NCBI GenBank assembly: GCA_038049695.1
Contig: CP142456.1
Location: 22,168,501 to 22,232,500, forward strand
Length of the DNA stretch: 64,000 bases
DNA from: Cinnamomum chago
Lineage: Eukaryota; Streptophyta; Magnoliopsida; Laurales; Lauraceae
Direction: 5' to 3'
In this document: in pieces, positions 8,811 to 20,311 of the stretch
How the letters are laid out: every line of letters starts with the position of its first letter
Numbering within the stretch: position 1 is the stretch's first letter
The notes under the pieces: model-generated
Seen by the model: the letters and a program-made list of their open reading frames with translations, nothing else
Database searches by the model: none
Told to the model about the DNA's origin: nothing
Position numbers and translations under genes: made by a program

Positions 8811-11301
8811 CTGAATCAGAAGTCGATCTTCCGATTAGCTACGTCACTATTAGAATATCATTTATTCTTGCAATAGAGTTCTATTCAATTTTTCATATAT
8901 ATAATGTCTTTTGACTTTCATCCAAAGTTGAATGCTCAAGGCATAGTTAAAACTAACTAGCAATAATGGGGATCTTGAAGGCAATCACAAAATAGTTCAA
9001 GCAATTGTGTAAGGTGCATGTGAGAATGAGATGCATTTTTTTTAAAGAGATTTTTATTTTGAAACTCGGGTCTGCATCCAAAAAGCTAAATCAATGGAAA
9101 ATGTTTACCGGAATAACCGTCACTCTCTAGGGATCTTAGTCTTCACCCAAGCTTAGATGAGAACCTGGGATAGATTCAATCGTCATTTCGTGCTTATCAT
9201 GGAGAGCTTCGAGTTACACGGATTCCATTCTCCAACGTCAAGATTTGAGTCGGCAAACACTATAATTCATGATAACATGGTATTATGGCCACCGTACTGA
9301 TTATAAGCACTTAAGGGAGGCCTACGGCGACTCAATTTCCAGACGTGAAATAAAATCATGAAAACCCATAGTTAGGTGTACTTACCTCAAGAGCTTTTCA
9401 TAAATCCGACGACGGGGCTCATTGCGGCTTTCTTTCATTGTTCATTTGTTGAGGTTCGTGCCATTCATCTCCATCAGCGTGCTTGAATCACCTTTGGTTT
9501 CTCATTTTTGGGTTGGAAATATGCAGTCGACAAACACTAAAAGATTCTGCACTTTTGTCTATTAGTACTTAGTTTTATAATTTGCATAAATAATAATTAT
9601 AATATCTATTGATGGAGATGACATGGGATGCATTAACGCACAATGCTAGATGTATGCGTGACAGGACTAATGTGCGCATGATGTGACTGGACCCCTTGTG
9701 GTGGGATAATATTTGGTTCGACAATGTGTGTCGAGCTTTTGTGTGTGTGCCTCTTTAACTTCCTTTTTTTTGTTTTTGTTTTTGTTTTTTTTTTTGTTTT
9801 TTTTTTGTGTTTTTTTTATGTTTGGTCATCATTTTTGCCAATTTCTTAGGCTTTCAGGGCAGAAATGGGTGTAAGCGTGGTTGGCACCCGGCCTTTCAAA
9901 GCATTTCTTTTCCACATTTCATTTGCAGAGAGCCCCTGTATTCTCCTTTGAATATTTTCCTTCAATTCCGAACTCCGAATGTGAGAGCTTTCAATTCATC
10001 TTTGATCTGAGTGAGTGGTGTTTCTTGTCTAAGTCGATTGTTCAAGTTTGATTAGTTTGTTTGTTTTTGGATTAATTGTTTTAATTATGTTGTTTTATCA
10101 TGTATGTTGGTGGGTTTTATCATATTTATGTTCAGGTTTAAGTTCCTTAGACTTTTTATTCATTTTAGTGTTGTTTTGAATCGGTTTGTGATTTTTAGGT
10201 TGTCTGTATTTTAGTTCTTGAATTAGACATGGTCCCCTTTCTTTCACTTTTCATTATTTTTATCCAAAAATCTTGAAACCAAGTGGTCCGGTCCTAATTT
10301 TGAAAAGTGGATAATTATTGAGCAAAGATAGCTTTAGGAGTAGACCATGGATTAGGTTTGTTCCAATTCTATGGCATAGACCTTCAAGTTTTCTATCTCC
10401 TTTCTTTTTCCTTAAATGAAGTTCTAAGATGTGGAATGAGGTTCGACCATTAGCTGTGATGGCCATACAGGTGATGGGTCTTCATGGAAATGGTGGGGCA
10501 TGTCCGCTTCAGCCTGGGGATGAATATCCTAGCCTCTGATTAAATTAATAATGGACATGTTGATGGGGAGATCAATGCCTAACAGGATTTAGGCAAAAAT
10601 TGGGGAAAAAGGGGATTTTGTACAATTCATGGAAATTAATGAATTAATTGGTGTGATTGGGTTTGTTGAGTATTTTAGTTCATTTAGATTCAGTTTTTGG
10701 TGAGTTTTTTAGATGTGTTTTATTGTTTTTTGTCGATATTTTAAGGGGGCAGTTTTTATTCTTTTTTTTTTGGTGTGTTTATATGTGATGTGTGGTGCTG
10801 GATGAGTGATGTATTATAGATGTGGTCATGGTGTAATGAGGTGAAGTGAAATGGAGTGAGATGTAGTGGTAAAGATGCGAAGGAGTATGAAATAAAGTGA
10901 TGTGTGGAGGAGTGGTAAAGTTCCATTTCCTATGAATGATGTATGCATGCAAACTGCTGAAAATTGGTCTTAAGTGTGGCTATGTTGAGTTAGATTAAAT
11001 ATGTGTGTTTCATTCCTATCTCCTTGTTGATTCTGTTTATGAGGTGTATTTTAACTTTGTCTTTTAGCTTAGTTGTGGATTAATTAAATTTTAAAATTGG
11101 TTTTGTTCAGTTTTAATTTGCTTTTGTTGTTTGGTTTGTTTTGTTTTGTTTATTCATTGCTTTTTTTTAGTTGGTTTTTCTTTTATCATTGGTGAGTTGG
11201 TTTTTATTATGGTTTTTTTTTTTTTTTGTCATGTCTATTAAGTTCAATGTTATTGGTTAGTTGGTGGATTTTATTAAAGGTTAATCTGTTGTTTTTGCAG
11301 A

Positions 11302-11980
11302 GAAAACCAAAAAGAGCATGAAGGGTGTTTTACGACAACCTCGATTGAATCCGGCATGAAGAGGTAAGGAGGAGTGCAACGAAGCTACCATTTCATCTTG
11401 ACTGAGGTGACCAACCACAAGGTACGCATCCTTTTTCTCTGCTTTGTTCAGTTAACTCTTTAATTTACGTTTAATTTTAATTTTAATTTTAAGTCTTTTA
11501 GTTTTAAGTTCAAGTTTGGTTTTAGTTCTTCATTTAGTGAGTTGATTTCTCTTCTAGAATTTAATTTGGCAGGTCATTTGGCTCCCCGATCAAGATGGCT
11601 CGAATGACGAGTTAATTGTGGTGTAGGAGAACATTATTTATTTGAGAGAATATATGGCTCCATGCACCGTGGATTGCTATTAGGCGACATTTAACAGGGC
11701 CGTTTGACAGCTAGGGCGTTATAAGGTCATTCCGGTTGATGAGGCTATCATGAGTCGATTGAATTTGGGATGGATCCCTAAAGGATTTAGGCGTGAATTC
11801 AGAGCATCGGGGAATTATTTGAGTTGTTGGAGGGATTTTCCATATCGGTACATACTCTCAAAGTTATACTCTTGCGAGGCCTCCTATTCTATTGGAAATT
11901 GTGCAGAGACGATCGAGGCTCTATATTGTTGTTGTTGCGGTTATGATTGGTGTTTGTTATCTTTTGATGTTGATTATTAG
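11302..11980 (+). pseudogene. Unrecognised spliced-gene-like remnant
   Basis: The segment has exon-like blocks bounded by plausible plant splice sites: TTTTGCAG at 11301, AGAG|GTAAGG near 11363, CAAG|GTACGC near 11422 and TTGGCAG near 11573. The last block carries a 76-codon frame from 11750 (MSRLNLGWIPKGFRREF...) with related coding upstream interrupted by stops. I do not recognise the protein. It could be an extra reading frame of the surrounding Tat-like element or a captured gene piece. Confidence 0.3.
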
Positions 11981-12309
11981 TTGTTGATCATTGGTGTTGT
12001 ATATATGATAGAGGGATGTTAGTTCTAGGCTCATTTTTTCACTTTGATGTATGTATTATGATGTATAAGATGTGTACAAGTGCATGTAGCATTTATAATG
12101 TAAGTGCATGCTTTGTAGTTTGACTTAGAAGTGCCTTGGTTGTGTGTATGATGATGGAATGGACTCCCTAAGGGGCACTAAGGGATCATGTGAAGTGTGT
12201 TTTTTTTTCTTAAAGGCAACAAGTTTTATACCCGATGATTTTTCAAGGTCTAAAAAAATAAAGGAGACTTTGGTGAAATCTCTTCATAGCTCCTCAAAAT
12301 TCGTGCCTA

Positions 12310-14474
12310 GGCATGGAGTCTCACAGAGGGAGCATTAGTAGTTTAGAGTTAATAAAGCAAGATTTTATATAATAAAAAGAGAATAAGCACAATCTCTCAT
12401 CAATCTAAACTTAGTAAGCAACATAGAATTAGGTTCTCAAACAACGGGGAGTGCCTGAGTTTGTGACATTTGTGACCTATGCAACTCTATGTTTTGAGGC
12501 ATTCACAACATCAGCTATAGATATGAAGGCATATGCTAACGATCTGTTGGAAACTAGGTGGGCCATTCAGATAGGTTTCAAAAACTTTTGACCCACTTAA
12601 TGCAGGGAACAACTATCTAGAAGGCAACAAACCTAATCCAGGATGCAATCCCTCAAACTCATAAACCATGTACAGCAATATAACCTATCTAGAAGATAGA
12701 AAATAGCACATAAACAAGCAACCACGAAATCCACAACATACAAGGATGTAGATTATACCTTTGGAGCTTTGTAGTGCTCTAATGGAGAAGTTGATCTCTT
12801 TCTTTGATGATGAACACCTTCACTAATCAAATTAAGATCTCCAACACCCTTTGATCTTCCACGCTATGTCCCGTATCAGATTCTCTTTTCTCAAGAAGAT
12901 GGTGGGATCTCCAAGAGAAAAACCCTAAAGGAAACTAGAAGAGAACTAGAAGAGGGAGAGGAAGAGAGGAGTGCAACTCTTGCACACTTAAATGGGCTGG
13001 GCGTGAATCCCTATATGGAGTAACATTAGGGACGTCCAAGGCTCTCTTCTTCTCCTTTTATAGCATTGAAGCCACCTCCTCTTACTAATTGAAATAGAAG
13101 TCTTCCTTCCACTACAATTAGTTGCTTACTAAATCACAATTAGAAGTCTTACTTCAAATATGATTAGTAACCTCCTCTTTTACTAATTAAAATAGAAGTC
13201 CTACTTCCATTAATAATTAGTAACTTACTATTACCAATATTAGAAGTCTCACTTCAAATAGAAATAGTAACTTTCTATTTCCTTTTAGAGTTCTACTATA
13301 ATTAGTATCTTTCTAATATATTGGGCTAGCGTGGGGACCATTAGGGATTCCTTAGAAAGCTGGCTCCAACTGGGACACGCAACCCCACATCTCATGTGCA
13401 ATCCGGGCCCATAGTTATTTGCAAATAACTCCACTATATAAATGCAATTGCACTCCAGTCTTAGGAATATATTTCAATGAAGACCCTAAACTTCTCAATT
13501 ACCACAAGTAGGCCCCTCTATCATTATCCATGGATCAATTGGAATAAATCTGTCCCATCCAATCTTAGATCCACATCTTATTATCCTTAAGCCCCAATTA
13601 ATTATAGTGATCATTTGGTACCGATCCAATTAACTCTTAATCAGAATGGGTGCGCACTTACCAATGATAAATCCATTAATTGGCACAAGGGGATAATGAA
13701 GATAGATTTCATCTTGATCATTGCATGTTCCCACAATCCTACTACCACGTACCCAAGACACCGAGGTGTTGACCTACAGTTGGCCTCACTCATTGGTGAC
13801 TCAAAGCAAATGAATAGACAGAAACTTGAGTTCATCAATGTCTCAGGATTGAGAGCCTATTGCTTGGGAATTATGAGAGCAATCCTTAAATCGAGACAGT
13901 ATTTCATAAGGTGCTTCTCATGGTCCTTCAATACATCCAATGTACCAGCACTATGATCCAGAATCTTACATTCTGATGATCGAGACAAATCACACTATCT
14001 CATAGTGAACAAAGTGCTGCAACCTTGTCAGATGAGATGCCCAATCTCATCACTGATTGTGAAGATATTTTAAGTATAAGATTTGTGACACATATCTCCC
14101 GTATGTGGATCTCATCCATATACATATATCACATCTAATATACTAATGGGACCCGATTCATCTCATGAACCATTATGTCATATATATTGGTCATGTGCAT
14201 TAAGTAATAAATCACCATTCATCTCATGAAAGGAAAGCATGATTATATTGATAAATAAAGAAATTAATCAATCTATCCATCATATACTGGTATTGAGACC
14301 ATACTATCTAACACGATCATCATATTTTATCATGAAATCCCATGGCAGACATCGTCCATGGTATATAATAGTAATCAAATTCAATATACGCATCGAATAG
14401 ACATGATCCATGATTTCTATCAATCATTATCTTATTTCAAGTCACAGGGAGTTGTGCACAAAACAATTCCCACA
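12310..14474 (-). repeat. Probable solo LTR, minus strand
   Basis: Read on the minus strand it begins TGTGGGAATTGTTTTG (14474), has a TATA box (TATAAAAGGAGA, plus 13052-13063), a pyrimidine-rich leader with early 'TCTCTTCC' tracts and a donor-like AAAG|GTATAATC near 12761. That is the layout of an LTR. No priming site or polyprotein adjoins it, so it is probably solo. The 3' end is not fixed and no target duplication was confirmed. Class (copia or gypsy) is undecided. Confidence 0.45.
13076..13315. repeat. Degenerate direct repeats upstream of the minus-strand TATA box
   Basis: Roughly four diverged copies of a unit near 60 bp share TAGAAGTC-TACTTC and ATTAGTAAC phrases. They end just upstream of the TATA box of the minus-strand LTR, the usual place for LTR enhancer repeats. 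Confidence 0.7.
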
Positions 14475-15675
14475 AAAAAATGCCCTAGCTTGTGGGATGT
14501 TTTGGATGTGATCAGGTTTGGGTTCCCTGTAAGGTCTCGAAACAAACTTGTTAGTTTAATATTTTTAGGCCCCCTGCATAGTTTGGCTAAGGTAGAATTT
14601 TTCTTTCTCGGTAAAAATGTTAGAGGGTGTTTTGGCATTCAAGCTTTTTTTATATATTTTAAATGACAAGATGGAAATGGGACCTAAGGGATTATTTTTC
14701 CTGCATCCAACCGAAGGTCATTAGTAAGAAGAGCATGCATGAAGTGAGTCTGTGTGCAACCTAGTGAGTGCTCGTGGCAGTTGTGGATGCGATGAGGGCC
14801 CAGATTGGGAAGCCATGTGAGATAAACATATATTCATATATAATGCCCCAGCATAAGACTAGTGTTCATTTTGGCCATGGGCGAGAATGTGAAAATGGAT
14901 TAGCCTCTCAATTCATGATTGTCACCTTGGTGGCAACGTAATCTTCCCCAACTATCCTTTGGAGGTCAAACCCTCACTAGCCTCCTTTTGTAGTTGCTTA
15001 GTCTTTTCGGTTGAACTCCATAAAGTACTTGACCGTCCCTAGGGCTCATTTGTGAGTTGTGTTTGTGTCCGGGGTGGTGAGTCACCGTGCTTCCTTAGTG
15101 TTGTGGTTTTCGACCACTTTCTGCTTAGTTCGCCCGATGAGTACCCATGTCACTCCAGCGAGCCTAATTCTAATAGAATTTTTTCTTCTCTTTTTTTTGT
15201 TTTTTTTTTGTTTTTTTTTTTTGACATGTGATTGTGCAATGCCTGGGTCCCTTAAGCTTTCTAATCGACCAATGTAACGAGCATTCGGCCAATGACTCCC
15301 AAACCAGGTGGCTTTAGGGCACTAGATATGTAAATACCCCTACAGGCTTACTGGCTCAGGTTAAGAAGGCTTCGAACCCAAACTAGTCACAATTTTTTTT
15401 TTTTTTCAAGACTTCTAACTAAACAAACTCTTTTTTTTTTTAGCGATCGAAAAGCTTTCATGACACGGGCGATCTCACCAACAAACCTTCACATTGGGTG
15501 GCTTTAATCGTGCGAAATTTGTGTGGGGCAGACTCACCATTTTGTGTATTTTCAGGTGCTGGTGTGTGTTTGAGATCCTGGTTTGATCAGTATGCATCTC
15601 TTTGGTCCCCTACTGGACTTCTACAACTACGCTAAGGAGCAAGGAGGGTCATGCTCCGTAAGAAGTAGGGAAGGG
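14475..15675. other. Non-coding stretch left of the Tat-like integrase
   Basis: No gene seen. There are three T-rich runs (about 15190-15222, 15393-15406, 15431-15442), which are A-rich on the integrase strand. The stretch is probably the 3' untranslated part of the Tat-like element. Confidence 0.4.
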
Positions 15676-16420
15676 TCAGACTGTGTACCTTTTCAGATAC
15701 ATATCGTTCCATGGATCGGGGAGCTCCTCCCCTTCTACATTTACTAGTCTGTATGCATTTCCAGAATATACTTCTTTAATTACATAAGTGCCTTCCCAAT
15801 TGGGTCGTAACTTACCTCTGGGATGCAGTAGCTGGGATGGAGTGATGCGTTTCAATACGAAATCACCAACTTCGAATTTTCGTTCTTTGACATGTTTGTC
15901 GTAGGCTCTAGTGATTCGCTTCCGGTATACTTGTGCATGTTCTGCTGCTTTCATTCTTTTCTCATCGAGCAGATCTAGCTGAAGTAGCAATGCTTCTCTC
16001 CTCTGGTCTTCTGTCATATCTTCATTTTTTTGGTTGGGCGGTGATGGATGAAGGACTTCGAATGGAAGGACTGCTTCCATTCCATAGGTCAAATAGTATG
16101 GGGTTTCTCCCGTGGGAGTTTTTTTTTTAAGAAGTTTGGCACACCCACAATGCTAGCTTTGACCAAATGGTCTGGCCAGTTACTACCTTTGGGGGTACTA
16201 TGGGGTTGAACGATGCGGTTCTATGTCATATTTTGTGCACAACTCGTTTATTTGTTGGGATATGAATTGTGGACCATTGTCTGTTATGGATACCTTGGGG
16301 ATGCCAACTCAAGCTATTATGTTCTTTTTAATGAATTTGACTACAGAGGTAGCTTTAATGTTGACACATGCCTTAGTTGTTGTTGTTAATATGAATGCCT
16401 TGGGCAGTTCTTAAATCTCC
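15676..16420 (-). pseudogene. Ty3/gypsy (Tat-like) integrase, C-terminal half, broken
   Basis: On the minus strand, 16420-16201 encodes VVKFIKKNII, a stop, then GIPKVSITDNGPQF. This is the second-Asp region of an integrase core, which joins element DNA to the host. After several stops the frame resumes at 16092 with LTYGMEAVLPFEV and runs 138 codons through HVKERKFEVGDFVLKR and LRPNWEGTYVIKEVYSGNAYRLV, the integrase C-terminal (GPF/Y-like) domain. The 'YGMEAVLP' phrase is typical of Tat/Athila-type elements. The catalytic Glu region falls in the stop-ridden part. Confidence 0.75.
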
Positions 16421-17280
16421 AAATGTGGTCAACCAAGCTACCCTCTTTAGTACCCACTAATTTAGAGACATGCATTCATCATTAATAATCGTGGTTCATA
16501 GGGCAGTCTCGATTTTGAAGCAATAGGTAAAATCTACAACCGATCTCACTAATTCTACTCGTGATCTTTTCTAGTCGCGATTGTTCTACTAGAGGTATTT
16601 TCCACCGCTTTGGCTTACTTATGCCTTCTATGATGATCAGACAATTGTGTTTTTATACTCTATTTTGCGAATTTTATCGACATGAGGAACATCGGATTAC
16701 AACGTACAGATACAAGGAGTTGGAAATCGATTATTTTGGGTTTGTTGGGGCAAACAAATTCGGCAGAACAGTTGCAAGAGTGAGTGCAGAGCTTCAAATG
16801 TTGAAGAATGGTGAAGGGACAAGCATGATAGTGTCAGAGACTAACTGTTGCGCAGTGGATCAAATGCAACGAGCATAAAGAGTTAGAGCTAGCAAGAGTT
16901 CTCCTTGAAGATGGTGCATTTGATATGAGACCCTAACTTCGACAGTTGTGATGAAGTCGAAAGAACTGTTCCAAGAATTTTCTGTATCATGGTGGCAGGA
17001 AGCGAGAGACTTGGTGGAACTTAGAAGGAGTCAGAGATAGCAAATTCCTTGAGTAGTCAGATTGGCAGAGCAGTAACAAATTCGAGCCAGTGGAAGAATG
17101 TTTCACGACTGTTGATAGTTGAACGAAGAGTTCTATAGCGAGGATGACCCAGCAAGTTCAGGTGCTTCTGAGAGAACCGAATTGGAGCAGTCATTTGAGG
17201 TTTTGCTTTTGAAGTGTGGGATTAATGTCCCCACTTGTTTTTGGGTTTGTTTAGTTCATTTGGAGGACCAAATGTTCTAA
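16421..17280. other. Unassigned internal sequence before LTR B
   Basis: No protein family recognised. A 105-codon plus frame (16561-16878) contains QMLKNGEGTSMIVSE but matches nothing I know. The last 60 bases (GGAGGACCAAATGTTCTAAG, then a G run) resemble the end of a gypsy internal region leading into LTR B. Confidence 0.4.
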
Positions 17281-18654
17281 GGGGGGGAGGATGTGAGACC
17301 CCGACCCGAGTGAACCCGATTAGTGTTAATTGGGTCTTGTGTTAGAATTAAGCGTGATTAGTAGTTCTTGACTAAGTTGGGTTTGGAATAGCTTTTGACA
17401 TAGTTTTGGAGAATTTTGATTGCTTTGTGATTAGTGGGGCCCCTTGGGGGTCCTTCTTTATGACTTTGCATGTGCTTGAGGATTTATCGGAGATTTTGCA
17501 TTCATGGTTTTAATCCCGTTTTATTTATATTGTTAATCCCTATAACTTTTATGTTGATCCCGTGCCCGTTCGAGATCCCGAAACTTGACTTTCGTAGCCT
17601 TAAAGCAAAACAGTCATTTTACACTAAATCTGTACCCAAAACTTGATTTCTCCGAAACCCGCGAAACATATACTTTTTGGAAACTAAATATTTCGGCGAT
17701 CATTTCTTCCTTCTTCATCGAATTCATCCGAGATCCCGAAAACCATGATTTCAGCCCAAAGAGATTTTCTAGTGGTGGGACCCATTCTCACTTGCTTATA
17801 AGAGGAACCCATCTCCCTTCTTTTCCATCTCCATTTTTCCAGCACAAAAGGTAGCCTAGGGTTTTCTCTTGCAACTTTCTCATCTTCTTCTTGCTCTCTC
17901 CATCTCCAATCCACACCAAACTTGCATCAATCAAGAAATGAAGGTTATCATTCTCTTCCCCACCTTGCAAGCTTCCTTTTGATACCATTTGTTGAGAAAT
18001 CCACCAACTTTGAGATCTTCATTGAACTAACTCTTGCCATTTGGAGACCTTACAAGTAAGCAATCTTTTTCATCTCCTAGATTTGTATTCTTCTAGTCCT
18101 TGAGAAGCTCCATTTTCATTATTGAAAGTTCTTTCTTCTTCATTCATGGTTTGACCCATTTTAGGGTTTGTTTTGGGGGTTTTTGCTTGTAGCTTGGATT
18201 TTGAGCTTGAGAGGTGATTAGAGACTTGGATTTGCTTGATTAGAGACCAAAGGCAAGTGGATGAATGGATAAGTTTTTGAACATTTACATGTTTCATGGA
18301 AATCTCTTGTTTTACACTATTGGTTCTTAATGATTTTTACATGTGTTTTGATAGTTTTCATTGCCTTGATTTCTATTACTTTTGAAATGCATATTGATGA
18401 GTTGATCTCTCTATTATACATCTTGATAAATGTATCCATTATGGTGTTAAAGTGTAGATGAATCTTATGGATAGTGGTTTTCTTTTCTTTGATGTTTGAA
18501 TGTGAAGAAGAAGGTGTTTGGATTTAATGTTCATTGAAGTTTTGATGGGAGTTTTTATTTTAGTTTGGATGTTTGTTGAAGCAAGGAAAAGCTCAGTTAG
18601 TTTAAGGGTGCAAGTGGAAGAGAAATGAGGGAAAAGATATCAGAAAACAAAAAA

Positions 18655-18745
18655 ATTTCGGATGCCTGGGAGGTTTCTGCGGAGACAGAGACCTGGGCGC
18701 CCATTCTGCTTCCGGGCGTCCGGACGCCAGGAACCTACAGGGGGG
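18655..18745. repeat. GC-rich palindromic array in LTR B
   Basis: Short GC-rich words (CCTGGGCGCCC, CCGGGCGTCCGGACGCC) interrupt AT-rich LTR sequence at the place where LTR C has its GCTAACCGCC array. The words are partly self-complementary. Confidence 0.65.
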
Positions 18746-19781
18746 ATAAAATGGGCCAGTTTTAAACGCCTATAACTTTTGATTCCCATGTCGGATTTGG
18801 AAGTTCTATATACCGTTGGAAAGCTCTTGAAGCAAGGAATCCAATGGTATACTTATCTTAGTGATCAAATATTGAAAAATGAAGTGGATATTTGAATCAA
18901 TGAAAACCAATATGTGATTAAGAGTTTTTAACTTGATATTGTGCATTTGAAAATCGTAAAGTGTATAAGGAGCCCGGAATGTCTTCAAACTCAAGGAGTA
19001 CCAAGTTATCATTACAATCGACACACGGGACCCCTATCCACCTTAAACAAATCTTGAAGTCATTATTTTTCCCGGAATTGTATTTCCTCATTCCCGAGAC
19101 TTACATTACATGACTTGTTTTCCCGAAAGCATTCAAGTTACACTAGTAACAGTTACTTGTCCCGAAATGTATTGCCCGACATGAAATGAAAGTTATGCCT
19201 TTGAGCATTCTTGCCCCGCCCATTTATTTACTTGAACTTGATGTATATTAGACATGTCTCGATTTGTTATTTAACCTATGAGTCGGCACCACTAAGCTTG
19301 GATAACCTTGTCAGTCTGATCCATCGACTTGGAGATCCCCCTCTTGTCCCGCCAGCTACAGTTTGGATCCCGCTACCCGGTTATTACCGTGGTCTTGTCC
19401 TGATGCCGCAGATTGCTACTGTGGTTCCCGATGCCCGGCTCGCTACCGTGGTCATGTATAGTATATGTATATGTATTTATAAGGTCCACTGTTTCTCCTC
19501 ACCTCGAGTGACTGAGATCAGTGCCTAGTTATCACTCTATCACTTTTGTGATAGAGGACTTAGCTTCGTGTTGTTGCCGTCTTGCTTGTCTCCCATTTCC
19601 TTGGTTACCTTACATGTTTTATAATCCACACTCGTATTTGAATAAATGTTTTATCTCGGTTATAGAAATTATTATTTAAACAGGTTTAAATGCTTTTGAA
19701 GGTAAATTCATTTATTATCATATTGTCATTGTATTTTACCATTTGCCAAATAGTCGTGTTTGACCCACTTTTTGGTACTCA

Positions 19782-19874
19782 GGTCCCGTTGTTGGTTATC
19801 CCAAGGAGGAGCACGAGGAGGCGGTCGGAGAACCACAACAGTTAGTTGAGTGGCATGCTGATGATGTCATTTAG
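19782..19874 (+). other. Putative LTR terminal exon with acidic mini-ORF (LTR B)
   Basis: After TACTCAG the frame reads GPVVGYPKEEHEEAVGE, then VEWHADDVI and a TAG (30 codons plus stop). LTR C has the near-identical GPVAGFLEEEPEEAVGE...VEWRADDVM, with many changes at third positions. Confidence 0.45.
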
Positions 19875-20311
19875 ACATTGGATTGCTAGAGAGAGAGATA
19901 ACATTTTGGGAAACTTTTAACCATTCTTTTGGGGATTGGTATTTTGTTCAAATTGGCCTTGTTGGCCTCTATTTTTGGGAAATATAATTAAATGATCTTT
20001 GTATAAACTTTAACTTACTTTTGGGTAACATGCTAATGATCATTGCTCATTCTGATACAGTACTATATTTGTGTTACTATCTTTATGATTTGGGATGGAT
20101 TGAATATTTGATTTGCTACACGCTTCCGCAATTAATAGAAATGTTCATAGATGGTAGTAATATCCTCACCGCGGACACCTATGGGAAATTAAATAAGTGT
20201 GTGCACATTGTTGACACACTCTACATATTAACCATTCACTCACCACACTATCATCATCATTAGTGTCCCGATCCCGAATTAGTCCTTCGGGCCCGGTCTG
20301 GGGTCGCGACA

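Larger units (their letters stand above)
8443..12309. other. Decayed internal region of the Tat-like element, no intact gene
   Basis: About 3.9 kb with no long reading frame. It holds a 38-bp tandem repeat (8715-8810), long T-rich stretches (about 9760-9820, 10760, 11160-11230) and several acceptor/donor-like sites. The purine tract at its left edge suggests the non-coding 3' part of the minus-strand Tat-like element, but I could not identify protein motifs except the unrecognised remnant at 11302-11980. Confidence 0.4.
17292..20311 (+). repeat. Chromovirus LTR B (3020 bp)
   Basis: A purine tract (GGGGGGGAGGA) precedes TGTGAGACCCCGACCCGAG, and the LTR ends GGGGTCGCGACA. Start, end and leader closely match LTR C, so both belong to one family. 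Inside are a TATA-like TTATAAGAG (about 17796), a donor (ACAA|GTAAGC, intron from 18056), an acceptor TTGTAG at 18192, AG|GCAAGT at 18251-18258, a GC-rich array (about 18655-18745), a conserved box ATACCGTTGGAAAGC (about 18811), a triple repeat (19366-19455) and a terminal mini-ORF (19782-19874). It is followed by LTR E sequence, not by a priming site, so it is a 3' or solo LTR. Confidence 0.8.

Noticed and set aside
12310..14474. Target duplication for the minus-strand LTR
   Set aside because: An A-run follows the right end, but the left boundary is not fixed, so any match would be arbitrary.
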